A stretch of 64,000 nucleotides of DNA, from assembly GCA_045655105.1 (NCBI GenBank), contig JAZOOQ010000043.1, positions 1-64,000 of the forward strand. Direction: 5' to 3'. The position numbers and the translations under genes were made by a program. Under the pieces are notes generated by a model. It had not been told where the DNA came from. It saw nothing but the letters and a program-made list of their open reading frames with translations, and did not search any database. This DNA is from RGIG4140 sp045655105 (GTDB lineage: Bacteria; Pseudomonadota; Alphaproteobacteria; CAAHEQ01; UBA3637). How positions within the stretch are numbered: the stretch's first letter is position 1; each line of letters starts with the position of its first letter. Shown piece after piece: positions 25,401 to 33,218 of the stretch.

Positions 25401-27267
25401 TCAATCCATTGCTAAATTCCCAGATAAAATGGAATTAACAATTGATTTTTTGATTAATCCATTAACGCCTGAACGTCAAGAAAAATATTTTCAGGAGTTG
25501 TTTGAAAAGGCCCGTTTTCCATTAAATATGTTAAAAGAAAAATTAACACCACAGCAAATGGGCCTTTTTTATGAAAACTTTTGGGCATCTTCTTTGCAAG
25601 TTAGAACTTTGATGATGAAACGCATGGTGGATTCAAAGAAAAAAGATGATGAAGGCAATTGGCAGGCGGCCTTTGATTTTGTGTTCAAAAAAATGTTTGA
25701 AGAAGATAATGGGGCAGTCAAAAAAGATGAAACAGAATTGATCCGAACCATTTTAAAATCATATGTTTCAGAAAAAGGATTTTATGAAAGAGAATTTATT
25801 TTAGCTGCCATGTTAACCGCTTCTCATAAAGAAGTTGAAGGCGAAACCATTTCAAGAGGGAAAGCTTTAAGGCTCTTTTTGGAAAAAATGGGTCCAAGTG
25901 AAGTTAAGTTAGGCCAAGCAATAGCATCATTCCCGGGTACGCCTTTAGATATAAAAGAAGAATTGCAAAATTTAAAAGGGGATGCTAATCCGCCATCCAG
26001 ATGGCAATTATTCAAATGGATGGATAGTGAGATGAATGATGAATATCAGCAAGGCGTTGAAAAACTTGGCAAATTATTGGGTTCAGCCTCATACTATGTG
26101 ACAACCAGAGTGCATAAAAAATCAGGGGAGTCAAAAGTTGTTGGTTTTTTAAGACCAAAAGCCAGACAATTAAGGTTGACAGATGAAGACCGCGCTCATC
26201 ATATTCATATGAAGTCTGGTTTTTATACGTTGTATCAAATGTCGCAAAAGTTGTCTTCGTTAAAAAAAGAAGATGCGCCGTCATTAACATCAGACTCAAG
26301 AAAAACTCTTCAAATTTTGGGATCGCATCTATCTCGTTTGATTGAAGCTGCAAATAATTCATCTAAAAATGAATTAGATATGCAAATTGGCGCTCAACAA
26401 GCTCAAATTGCGCATGAAGAAATTTATGGCGGAAAAGTAATTGATGTAGATGGCTTTTCCTTTAATATTGAATCAGCTAAATGGGATGTAATTTCTGATA
26501 ACTTTAAAGAAATGAGCGAAGTAAAAGGAATGCATTTTAATGATTTACCTGATGGTCGTCAGAAAAAAGCTGTGGCAATGGCTTATTTAACCCTTGAATT
26601 AGGGCAAATATTATCCGGCCGTCCCTTTGATCATGATCGGCATGGTGCTCAGTTGAAAGTAAATTTACCGTTGCAGAAAATTGGCATATTTGATAATGGA
26701 GCTTTAATGATGCATTATCCAACGGGAAAAGAAAAAGAAGAGTTGGGTCGAATATTGGGGAAAAGTTATTCCTTATCAGAAAAACAAAATATCAGTATTG
26801 CCAAAGCATTTGAAGAAGTTGTTCGTTCTGAAAAAGCGCCATCAGAATATGTGTTAAATGTTCAAAAAGGATTACTGGCTTTACAAGATTTCATGAGTGT
26901 ATTATCAAAAGAAGAGTTGAAACAAGTGTTATTGAGCACTCTTTATGCCTATCCTTTGGATCCAAAAATTAAAAATGGATTTTTAAAAACAGCAAAAATT
27001 CCTTTCTTGAAAAAAATAGCTCTCAAAACTTATTTAGCTTTTAATGGGTTATTTAAAAAAGCAATTGGGGAGCCATCTGTTAAAATCAGACAAGGATCAC
27101 CTGAAGAAAGAGAGCCAACATATCAAATTTCGCGCCCAAAACCCATGGTAATTGAAGATATTATTACCAGGATGCAAATAGAGAAAAAGAAAGATAAACG
27201 TCTGAAAAAAGAAAAACAACAAGGACATGATTTAGCTGCGCATAAAAATTCTGGAAGTAATCGCTAA
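22417..27267 (+). CDS. Giant protein: zinc-protease-like N-terminus, helical middle, ABC1/UbiB kinase-like C-terminus
   Basis: 1616 residues from the ATG with SD AGGGGG. Residues 95-99 are HELTH, followed by EEGLADAMAIE (about 115-125), the M48-type HExxH...E zinc-protease layout. Residues about 130-1130 are largely helical with no motif I know. From about 1150 the sequence follows ABC1/AarF/UbiB proteins: MGPSEVKLGQ (K1164-x-GQ), a SAS loop (LGSASYYVTTRVHKKSGES, G1222), LRPKA, then H1406-DRHGAQ and D1426-NG standing for the catalytic and DFG motifs. A basic tail of about 150 residues ends the protein. No signal peptide or clear membrane span. An ABC1-like domain fused to a metalloprotease is unusual. 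Possible roles are a host-directed effector or an intracellular regulator. Confidence 0.65.
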   Translation: MIPVSILSDLGKWVNEEHTDEMFHSYCARIAKRLLGKREDFSKYSLRFKLADDSVTNNAAFIIEPDENGIYYIEINKGLLKNIETEDMLAFVIGHELTHFRLDRQGKTGSSSKLEEGLADAMAIEQMAEAGYDPKEAYKFRSMSMPKRQRQFGEYIASLRDEHLMREDNLFLIEAKLTQMNQDEFSVSDMHPTPISDELKNLFLEGEYSSFANKIQSRLEGLSFEDALEEVKTHSLHLAFSNRVTKQLFDSLNDLAEKEGVSSEVFDEKMMDYVVHLMDEELDLSNYDKYKYGYLIPEIIRRISPEGLKNNISKIYQTKYIQNLRRLMTDFINVTEEEKASRLATEILDIVEATNTRTLNKILTPYLSENLFPCFEIEKKASSEQEEIYAPWNKFLPMIYHYTQDGKNTFCYKDREIRDLLLLMGVFDYRIAQSDRVYYIKNELSKPQIRMPEGSPYLFDFKTKDLIRADGSIQLGGYSLQAREEERNKYWIVASAPLYASKLEQAIIREKDILDDVVQKEVDLESSDLNKEEYFSNLCDLKFFTHKDAFRIIEGVYPAYLETIMPDEYGKYFENPELLFQYNQGDKQKDAVLFEKIKLFLPHLKNMPQHTQKKCLEKLFYVILQTCEKDQQISLVSEIAKNDLFPHFDSDHQLMLLNQLDHHQSYTDVLKEVLKTKKLLTIEDLDSELEKLTSFHQNLISRLDKVPICSETMGGVLLFSNRASVYRDDKENISLESFEKSSLDTLTISKGVLLLSYLENKKEAQFDLMALMNKYNGSSLNLFQSHESVNPITVLRDVFHSRKILERFVENEENWPKDIEERIKLYVFLKKNALFPENRVFECAKIREILKDISLLPLEKQEEYLSFLLVKKGRIPDPEMRQTAIDLWTSAVANLLGQDDGSNEYLEKLKEYIEPLRKIDQIQAEKETFSVIKQNAINRSEQGLVAEDAEIIMSSLANKILSQRAASFYLEPVPSLSQLSFTTATVTDTIAEALFQSIAKFPDKMELTIDFLINPLTPERQEKYFQELFEKARFPLNMLKEKLTPQQMGLFYENFWASSLQVRTLMMKRMVDSKKKDDEGNWQAAFDFVFKKMFEEDNGAVKKDETELIRTILKSYVSEKGFYEREFILAAMLTASHKEVEGETISRGKALRLFLEKMGPSEVKLGQAIASFPGTPLDIKEELQNLKGDANPPSRWQLFKWMDSEMNDEYQQGVEKLGKLLGSASYYVTTRVHKKSGESKVVGFLRPKARQLRLTDEDRAHHIHMKSGFYTLYQMSQKLSSLKKEDAPSLTSDSRKTLQILGSHLSRLIEAANNSSKNELDMQIGAQQAQIAHEEIYGGKVIDVDGFSFNIESAKWDVISDNFKEMSEVKGMHFNDLPDGRQKKAVAMAYLTLELGQILSGRPFDHDRHGAQLKVNLPLQKIGIFDNGALMMHYPTGKEKEELGRILGKSYSLSEKQNISIAKAFEEVVRSEKAPSEYVLNVQKGLLALQDFMSVLSKEELKQVLLSTLYAYPLDPKIKNGFLKTAKIPFLKKIALKTYLAFNGLFKKAIGEPSVKIRQGSPEEREPTYQISRPKPMVIEDIITRMQIEKKKDKRLKKEKQQGHDLAAHKNSGSNR

Positions 27268-27349
27268 TGGTTTAAAAGGGCATTCTTTTAAAAGATAATG
27301 GTAATATGGCCTATTACAATAATGGGATTGTTTTGTTTGTTTTAAAAAA

Positions 27350-27378
27350 TTGACAAAGTTAAAAAAAAGGATTATAAT
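27350..27378 (+). promoter_or_regulatory. Consensus sigma70 promoter
   Basis: TTGACA (27350-27355) and TATAAT (27373-27378), both perfect, are 17 bp apart. It drives the ankyrin gene starting at 27424, which therefore has one of the strongest promoters in the window. Confidence 0.85.
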
Positions 27379-27423
27379 AGCCAACAATAAAAGATTTTTT
27401 ATAAGAGGAAAGGTGTTTATTGC

Positions 27424-28065
27424 ATGAACAGTCAACAAAAAATTTTGAATGAGAATTTTTTATATTATGTGCAAGAAAATAATATCGTAAAGGCAAAAAA
27501 ATCACTTGAGGCTGGAGCTGATGTGAATGCTTTAGATGAATCGTTTGGCAGATCTGGGCTTATGTATGCTATTTTTAATGAAAATATGGATATGTTTAAG
27601 ATGTTGCTTGAAAAAGGAGCAAATCCAAATAAATTAGCTGATTATAGAAATAATTATTTTTCTCCTTTAATGGCTTGTGCAGCGATGAATTCATATAAAG
27701 AAGCAACAGAAACCCAAAAAGAAATGGCAAAAATTTTGATTGAAAAGGGCGCTGATATTAATGCAACAAATTATCACGGCAGAACAGCTCTTGTTTTAAG
27801 CGTTTTTTATTGCCAACCAGAAATGGCAGAGTTGTTAATTAAAAATGGAGCTGATGTGAACAAGGTAAAAGAGGGTGAACCAACAGCCTTAAAGATTGCT
27901 CAATTGAATTGGTCTAAATATAAAAGTTTCGAACAAGTGATTAAACTTTTGGAAGAAAAAACAGAGCAATCATCAAATCTGATTGCAAAACCTATTACTA
28001 AACAAGAAGTAAGGATTTCTAAAAATCAAATGGAATCTGTTAATCATCAAAATGATGGAAACTAA
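27424..28065 (+). CDS. Ankyrin-repeat protein
   Basis: 213 residues. Four ankyrin units can be read: ENNIVKAKKSLEAGADVNALDE, SGLMYAIFNENMDMFKMLLEKGANPNK, AKILIEKGADINATNYHGRTALVLSV, and AELLIKNGADVNKVKEGEPTALKIA. The last 40 residues are a hydrophilic tail. Its promoter matches the consensus exactly and an SD (AGAGGAAAGG) lies upstream. It follows the giant protein but has its own transcription start. No secretion signal is visible. Confidence 0.85.
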   Translation: MNSQQKILNENFLYYVQENNIVKAKKSLEAGADVNALDESFGRSGLMYAIFNENMDMFKMLLEKGANPNKLADYRNNYFSPLMACAAMNSYKEATETQKEMAKILIEKGADINATNYHGRTALVLSVFYCQPEMAELLIKNGADVNKVKEGEPTALKIAQLNWSKYKSFEQVIKLLEEKTEQSSNLIAKPITKQEVRISKNQMESVNHQNDGN

Positions 28066-28092
28066 TTTAAAATTTGTTTAATTTATTGGTAA

Positions 28093-28125
28093 AAAAAGGT
28101 GACCATTTGATTGGTTGCCTTTTTT
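28093..28125 (+). terminator. Rho-independent terminator
   Basis: AAAGGTGACCA pairs with TGGTTGCCTTT (two G-U pairs) around TTTGAT, followed by T6, after the ankyrin stop at 28065. Confidence 0.7.
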
Positions 28126-28175
28126 AAGATATTTTCTCAATGCGAATTTAAATATGAGGTTAGAGATAAAAAAGA

Positions 28176-28335
28176 AAATTAAAAACGCATGAAATGCGTT
28201 TTAATTGTTGAAATTTAAATCAGCTAATGCTTGATTTATCCCTCATATTCATTCGGGAACCTAGCTAAAACCAGGGTGTCTATAGTACACTAACCAGCGC
28301 ATCTTACTGATGAATGGTCACTTTTTCTTGAGCTT
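28176..28335 (-). ncRNA. Candidate structured small RNA with its own terminator
   Basis: On the minus strand a chain of hairpins follows in order: CATC-AGTAA-GATG, GTGT-ACTATAG-ACAC, CCTGG-TTTTAG-CTAGG, TCCC...GGGA, AAATCAAGC-ATTA-GCTGATTT, then terminator AAAACGCAT-TTC-ATGCGTTTT with a T-run. No protein frame. The core CCCGA...GAGGGATAAAT matches repeat copies 1 and 2 at 316-340, so it may be a distant, inverted member of the same RNA family. It lies downstream of tRNA-Leu on the same strand but beyond the tRNA's terminator. Confidence 0.5.
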
Positions 28336-28361
28336 TTTATTTTCTATTCTTTTCAAACAAA

Positions 28362-28385
28362 AAAGCACTCCTTAAGGAGTGCTTT
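28362..28385 (-). terminator. Terminator of tRNA-Leu
   Basis: Palindrome AAAGCACTCC-TTAA-GGAGTGCTTT directly follows the encoded CCA of the tRNA on the minus strand and is followed by a T-rich run. Confidence 0.8.
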
Positions 28386-28473
28386 GGTGCGGAAAGCCGG
28401 AATCGAACCGGCACGGGAGCAAAGTCCCAACAGATTTTAAGTCTGTTGCGTCTACCAGTTCCGCCATATCCGC
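28385..28473 (-). tRNA. tRNA-Leu (anticodon UAA)
   Basis: The minus strand starts GCGGATATGGCGGAACTGG, has a complete cloverleaf with anticodon loop CTTAAAA (anticodon TAA), the long class II variable arm typical of tRNA-Leu (GGGACTTTGCTCCC), T-arm CCGGTTCGATTCCGG and encoded CCA. A good promoter lies upstream and a terminator directly after it. Confidence 0.97.
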
Positions 28474-28509
28474 ATAAGAAATCTTGAATTGGTAGATTCG
28501 ATAGATGAC

Positions 28510-28538
28510 ATCATATCTTAAAATAAATCACTCGTCAA
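28510..28538 (-). promoter_or_regulatory. Promoter of tRNA-Leu
   Basis: On the minus strand TTGACG (plus 28533-28538) and TATGAT (plus 28510-28515) are separated by 17 bp, about 37 bases before the mature tRNA 5' end. Confidence 0.65.
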
Positions 28539-28793
28539 GAGTTTTTTTGAAAAAAAGTAAAAATTTTTCATTTTTTTTATAAGTGATTATTTTTTTTATG
28601 AAAATAAATTAAAAAAATATCAAATTTAAGATTGATCCCTAAAAAATGATGTAAGAAAAATAATGCTAAACTAAAAATAAACTACTTTTAGAAGCTTCTT
28701 TTATTTAAAATCAATATTTTTTATAAATATCTCTTGATAAATGTTTTAAAAATATGCTATTTTCTTTTATACACAAAGAGAAGGAGCTTTACG
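28539..28793. other. A/T-rich gap before the SPOR gene
   Basis: This gap holds almost only A/T-rich sequence. A weak TTGATA (28734) / TATTTT pair 18 bp apart could be the promoter of the SPOR gene. No RNA gene, repeat or reading frame of interest was seen. Confidence 0.35.
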
Positions 28794-29963
28794 ATGGATG
28801 AATTTGATAAAATCAGAGAGTTAACTGAAGATTTAACAAATAGGCGGGAACCAAGTTTCACAGGGTTTTATCAGACTAAAACTTCTGAACCAGAGCAAAA
28901 AAAAGAAGAAACACAAGAAGTTTCAGCTGTGTCTTTACAATCTTCATTTGATTCATCTGCGAAAACTGTTGAATTAACTTCGGCTGTAATTGCTAAAATT
29001 CCAGAAGAAACTGTTTTGCCAAAAGAGGAATCTGTTGAATTAAAGCCTTCTGTTGAATCAGAACCTGAGATTAAGATTTATGATTTTTCAAAACCAATTG
29101 ATGAAGAAATTTCCTTTATTCCATTAGAAGCAGACGCTCAAATTGAAGAAAAAAACTTTCCTTCTTTAAAATTGCATTTGATTTTGATTTCGGTTCTTGT
29201 TGTTGTTTTGGGGATTTCTTTAACTGGATTTTTTATTTTTCAGGCAAGTGAAGCAGAAACAGACGAAGTTGAAACCATTTTGGCATCCCCAGATGCTGTG
29301 AAAGAATTGCCAGAGCATGCAGGTGGCATTGTGATTCCAGATCAAGATAAATTGGTTTATAATCGTATCCGTTCTGATAATGTGACCACAAAAGTGGAAA
29401 GTTTGTTTCCTGAACCTGAAAAGCCTGTTGTGCCTCAAATTTTGGCTATTGAGCAAAATGCGCCTGAAGCAACATTTGTTGATGTGAAAGAGATGAAAAC
29501 AGTGAATCCTCTTGAAGAAGAGAAAAAAGAAATTAAAGTTGTTGAACAAAAGAAAGAAGAATTAAAAGTTGAACCAGTTCAACAAGTTTCACCTGTTCAA
29601 AAAGTTGTTGCTCCGGTTATTCAAAAAGAAGAGGTTTTAGCCCCTAAAAAAGAAGTGATTGAATTAGCCCCTGTTGAAAAGGTAACAGTTAAAAAAGAAG
29701 TTAAACCGACGCAAAAAGAAATTTGGCGTGTTCAATTATTTGCTTCTAACAATAAGGCAGCGGTGGAAAAAGCTTGGAAAGTTATGAAAACCAAACATGT
29801 GAAGCTTTTATCCAATATGTCATATATTATCAAAAAGGTTGAAATTCCAAGAAAAGGGGATTTTTATCGTTTGCAAGTTGGACAATTCCCATCCAGAGAA
29901 ATGGCTGATGGCATGTGTTCAAAATTAAAGGCAAAAAAACAAGATTGTATCCCTGTTAAATAA
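28794..29963 (+). CDS. SPOR-domain membrane protein
   Basis: 389 residues from the ATG behind AAGGAGCTTTACG; the longer frame begins inside the promoter. Residues 1-120 are acidic and disordered, one membrane helix follows (LILISVLVVVLGISLTGFFIF, about 126-148), then a long Pro/Val/Lys/Glu-rich linker. A C-terminal SPOR domain (WRVQLFASNNKAAVEKAW ... FYRLQVGQFPSREMADGMC, about 310-389) should bind denuded septal peptidoglycan. An FtsN-like or DamX-like division role is likely. It is followed 12 bases later by the site-2 protease gene. Confidence 0.85.
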   Translation: MDEFDKIRELTEDLTNRREPSFTGFYQTKTSEPEQKKEETQEVSAVSLQSSFDSSAKTVELTSAVIAKIPEETVLPKEESVELKPSVESEPEIKIYDFSKPIDEEISFIPLEADAQIEEKNFPSLKLHLILISVLVVVLGISLTGFFIFQASEAETDEVETILASPDAVKELPEHAGGIVIPDQDKLVYNRIRSDNVTTKVESLFPEPEKPVVPQILAIEQNAPEATFVDVKEMKTVNPLEEEKKEIKVVEQKKEELKVEPVQQVSPVQKVVAPVIQKEEVLAPKKEVIELAPVEKVTVKKEVKPTQKEIWRVQLFASNNKAAVEKAWKVMKTKHVKLLSNMSYIIKKVEIPRKGDFYRLQVGQFPSREMADGMCSKLKAKKQDCIPVK

Positions 29964-29975
29964 GAAGGATTAAAA

Positions 29976-30641
29976 ATGAATAATTTTTTATATGGTTTAA
30001 GTGTTTGGGCCATTCCATTGGTTCTTTGTATGGTTATTCACGAGTTGGCGCATGGATATGTTGCCATGAGGCTTGGGGATAAAACAGCGCAAAGAGCCGG
30101 GCGTTTAACTTTAAATCCTGTTGCACATATTGACCCTATGGGAAGTATCTTTCTTCCTTTAATTCTTGTTTTATCATCTTCGCCTGTTTTATTTGGATGG
30201 GCTAAGCCAGTTCCTGTGAATTTTAGTGCCTTAAATAACCCTAAAAGAGATATGGGTCTTGTGGCGGCAGCAGGTCCTATTTCAAATATTTTATTAGCTA
30301 TTCTTTTTGTTTTTTTTGGCAGAATTGTTTTAGAAATTGTTCCTGTTTCTTCCCCAGTTTTCATGTGGTTAAGAGATAATATTATGAATGGAATTTTATT
30401 TTCTCTTATTTTAGCCGTTTTCAATTTATTGCCTATTTTGCCTTTAGATGGCGGAAGAATTTTAGTTTCTCTTTTGCCCAAAAAATTAGCCTATCAGTAT
30501 CAGCAAACAGAAAGCTATGGGATGTATATTTTATTAGGGTTAATGATTTTGCCATTTGTTTTGGGCATTAATATTATCGGGTTATTTATAGGAAGTATTT
30601 TACCTTATTTATATGAATTTATTATGTGGTTAGCATTTTAA
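29976..30641 (+). CDS. Site-2 protease family (M50) membrane metalloprotease
   Basis: 221 residues with five or six membrane helices. HELAH (about 22-26) is the zinc HExxH motif and LPILPLDGGRIL (about 148-159) supplies the third ligand Asp. NPVAHIDPMGSIFLP is typical of the short, PDZ-less subfamily of predicted intramembrane proteases. No regulatory PDZ domain, so the substrate is unknown. AAGGATTAAAA provides the SD. It is cotranscribed with the SPOR gene. Confidence 0.9.
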   Translation: MNNFLYGLSVWAIPLVLCMVIHELAHGYVAMRLGDKTAQRAGRLTLNPVAHIDPMGSIFLPLILVLSSSPVLFGWAKPVPVNFSALNNPKRDMGLVAAAGPISNILLAILFVFFGRIVLEIVPVSSPVFMWLRDNIMNGILFSLILAVFNLLPILPLDGGRILVSLLPKKLAYQYQQTESYGMYILLGLMILPFVLGINIIGLFIGSILPYLYEFIMWLAF

Positions 30642-30668
30642 AAAATCCGCCAAAAGGCGGATTTTTTA
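30640..30668. terminator. Bidirectional terminator between the protease gene and dut
   Basis: AAATCCGCC-AAAA-GGCGGATTT with A- and T-runs at both sides, serving both convergent genes. Confidence 0.85.
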
Positions 30669-30675
30669 TTTCCTT

Positions 30676-31146
30676 TTAAATTTTGCCAGTTGATCCAAAT
30701 CCACCGCTTCCACGAGAAGTATTTTCTTCAATAGTTTCAGTTTCTTCAATTTGAGCATGAATCACTGGGCAAATAACAGCTTGAGCAATGCGTTCACCAG
30801 GATTAATTGTGAATGGTTTATCGCTTAAATTAATTAAAGGTGTTTTAATTTCACCACGATAGAAGAAATCAACAGTGCCAGGGGAATTAATGATGCCAAT
30901 GCCATGCTTTGCAGCTAATCCGGAGCGCGGTCTAATTTGCAATTCATAATTAAAACCCATGTCATTATCAGGGATCATTTCCATTTTAATGCCACAAGAA
31001 ATCAGTTTGAATTCATTAGGTTCTAATGTGACTGGTTCGCTGATTGCGGCTCTTAAATCAAACCCAGAATCTCCAGGATGCTTATATGAAAGCTTTTCCC
31101 ATTCTTTATCATATGAAGGTAAATATTCAATTTTTATTTTAAACAT
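30676..31146 (-). CDS. dut: dUTP diphosphatase
   Basis: 156 residues, trimeric dUTPase; hydrolyses dUTP to dUMP, keeping uracil out of DNA and feeding dTMP synthesis. The five motifs are in order: DSGFDLRAA, RPRSGLAAKHGI, GTVDFFYRGEI (catalytic Asp kept), GERIAQAVICPV and RGSGGFGSTG at the C-terminus. It is a housekeeping gene, divergent from yajC-secDF. It is separate from the two dCTP-deaminase-like proteins at 1.3-2.3 kb, which share the fold but not these motifs. Confidence 0.95.
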   Translation of the reverse strand: MFKIKIEYLPSYDKEWEKLSYKHPGDSGFDLRAAISEPVTLEPNEFKLISCGIKMEMIPDNDMGFNYELQIRPRSGLAAKHGIGIINSPGTVDFFYRGEIKTPLINLSDKPFTINPGERIAQAVICPVIHAQIEETETIEENTSRGSGGFGSTGKI

Positions 31147-31235
31147 AATTTTTCCCTTTTTGATCGAATTTATAACAGGGCTTAAATCTAAAGAACAAAT
31201 TTTTTATTGTCAAATAAAAAAACAATAAAAAATGA

Positions 31236-31263
31236 TTGATTTTTTCAAAGAAATCTATATAGT
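31236..31263 (+). promoter_or_regulatory. Promoter of the yajC-secD-secF operon
   Basis: TTGATT (31236-31241) and TATAGT (31258-31263) are 16 bp apart. SD AAGGAGATATA precedes the yajC ATG. Confidence 0.55.
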
Positions 31264-31297
31264 AAGTTTTATATTTTTAATATGAAAAGGAGATATA

Positions 31298-31627
31298 ATG
31301 ATGTTTATTTCAAATGCTTTTGCTGGAACGGTTGGAACAGTTGCTCAAAATACACCTGGTGGGGGTGATTGGGTGTCACTTTTACTTCAAATCGCTCTTG
31401 TTTTTTTAGTGCTTTATTTATTACTTATTCGTCCTCAACAAAAACGCTTTAAAGAACATGAAAAAGCTTTAAATAGCATTAAAAAAGGCACAAAAGTTAT
31501 TGTTGGGGGCATCATGGGTTCTGTAACAACAATTGAAGAAGATAAACTCAAAATTGAAATTGCAAAAAATGTGGAAATAACAGTTGTTAAAGCATATGTT
31601 TCTCAAGTTTTAGATGAAAAAAAATAA
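31298..31627 (+). CDS. yajC: Preprotein translocase subunit YajC
   Basis: 109 residues. One membrane helix (WVSLLLQIALVFLVLYLLLI, about 27-46) is followed by the signature RPQQKRFKEHEK and a small cytosolic domain (GTKVIVGGIMGSVTTIEED). YajC joins SecDF at the Sec translocon. It is the first gene of the yajC-secD-secF operon with 12 bases before secD. Confidence 0.95.
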   Translation: MMFISNAFAGTVGTVAQNTPGGGDWVSLLLQIALVFLVLYLLLIRPQQKRFKEHEKALNSIKKGTKVIVGGIMGSVTTIEEDKLKIEIAKNVEITVVKAYVSQVLDEKK

Positions 31628-31639
31628 AAAGGAAATAAG

Positions 31640-33208
31640 ATGTTTGGATATTCTAAATTTAAAATAGGTATTGTTGCATTAACAATATTTTTAGGTATTT
31701 TGTTTTCGGTTCCGACATTTCTTTCGGAAGCAACACTTAAAAGTTTGCCAAAATCTGTTCAAAGCTGGTTTAAACCAATCACGCTGGGGCTTGATTTGCA
31801 AGGCGGTTCATATTTGTTAATGGAAGTGGATACACAAGATCTTTTAAAAGAAAGATTGGTCACCTTGGCAGATTTATCTCGTTCTGATTTACGTAAAGGA
31901 AAAATCAGATTTTCTGGGTTAACTGTTGAAGAAGGGCAAATGAAAGTTCGCATTTTAAATGCTGGAGACGTTATGTCTGCTCGTGAAATTATCAGAAAAA
32001 TTGAACCTTCATTGTTAAATATTGAATCTGAAGAAAATATGCTTAAAGTTTCTTATACTGAAAAAGCAATTGAAGAAATGCAAAGAAAAGCTGTTGAACA
32101 ATCTGTTGAAATTGTTCGTCGTCGTATCGATGAACTTGGCACAAAAGAACCTCAAATTCAACAACAAGGTATGAATAGGATTGTGATTCAGTTACCAGGG
32201 GTTCAAGATCCATCAGAAATTAAAGCATTGCTTGGTAAAACAGCTAAAATGACATTCCATTTAGTTGATGAAGAAACATCTGTTCAAGCAGCTCAAATGG
32301 GTAAACTTTCTCCTGATTCAATGTTGGTTACAGGTGATGAAACAGGTTATATTGTTTTAAAACGTCGTGTTGTTGTGAGTGGATCGCAATTAGATGGAGC
32401 TAAAGGAAGTTATGATGAAAATGGGGCTCCTGCAGTTTCATTTAGCTTTAAAGCAGCTGGCGCTAAAGAATTTGCAAATGTGACGCGCGAAAACGTTGGT
32501 CGCAGACTGGCCATTGTTTTGGATGGAAAAGTTTTAAGCGCCCCAACAATTAACACGCCAATTACAGGTGGTCAAGGTGTCATTACAGGTAATTTCACAA
32601 TGCAAGCAGCCAATGATTTGGCTTTGATGCTTAGAGCAGGGGCTTTACCTGCACCTTTAATTGTTGCCGAAGAACGCGTTGTGGGCCCAGGGCTTGGGGA
32701 AGATTCCATTAAAGCTGGAACAGGCGCTTGTTTAATTGGTTTGGCCTTTATCTTTATTTTTATGTTAGTGGTTTATGGCTCTTTTGGAATTATTGCCGAT
32801 ATCACCTTATTGGTTAATGGAATTTTATTATTGGCTCTTTTAAGCCTTTTAAATGCCACTTTAACATTGCCTGGTGTGGCAGGTATTGCTTTAACGTTAG
32901 CCATGGCTGTTGATGCAAATATTTTGATTATGGAACGCATGAAAGAAGAAATTCATCGTGGCATTAAAAACCCACAAGAAGTTATTAAAAGAGGTTTCGC
33001 TGGTTCTTTCTCTGCCATTTTTGATGGCCAGTTAACAACTCTTTTTGCAGCTCTTTTCCTCTTTATGTTAGGATCAGGCTCAGTGCGTGGATTTGGTATC
33101 ACATTGGGTCTTGGGTTAGCAACAACAATGTATGCAGCCATTGTTGTCAATAAAGTGATTTTCATGATTTGGTATATGATTAAAAAGCCAAAAACAATTA
33201 ATATATAA
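31640..33208 (+). CDS. secD: Protein translocase subunit SecD
   Basis: 522 residues. SecD uses the proton-motive force to help late protein export. One N-terminal helix is followed by GLDLQGGSYLLMEVD (D1), a large periplasmic P1 domain including EIVRRRIDELGTKEPQIQQQG, and five C-terminal helices with VAGIALTLAMAVDANILIMERMKEE and GFAGSFSAIFDGQLTTL. Size and order are normal. secF starts 11 bases later. Confidence 0.97.
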   Translation: MFGYSKFKIGIVALTIFLGILFSVPTFLSEATLKSLPKSVQSWFKPITLGLDLQGGSYLLMEVDTQDLLKERLVTLADLSRSDLRKGKIRFSGLTVEEGQMKVRILNAGDVMSAREIIRKIEPSLLNIESEENMLKVSYTEKAIEEMQRKAVEQSVEIVRRRIDELGTKEPQIQQQGMNRIVIQLPGVQDPSEIKALLGKTAKMTFHLVDEETSVQAAQMGKLSPDSMLVTGDETGYIVLKRRVVVSGSQLDGAKGSYDENGAPAVSFSFKAAGAKEFANVTRENVGRRLAIVLDGKVLSAPTINTPITGGQGVITGNFTMQAANDLALMLRAGALPAPLIVAEERVVGPGLGEDSIKAGTGACLIGLAFIFIFMLVVYGSFGIIADITLLVNGILLLALLSLLNATLTLPGVAGIALTLAMAVDANILIMERMKEEIHRGIKNPQEVIKRGFAGSFSAIFDGQLTTLFAALFLFMLGSGSVRGFGITLGLGLATTMYAAIVVNKVIFMIWYMIKKPKTINI

Positions 33209-33218
33209 GAGGCTATAC

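Noticed and set aside
30038..30481. 147-residue minus-strand frame
   Set aside because: Antisense shadow of the site-2 protease gene.
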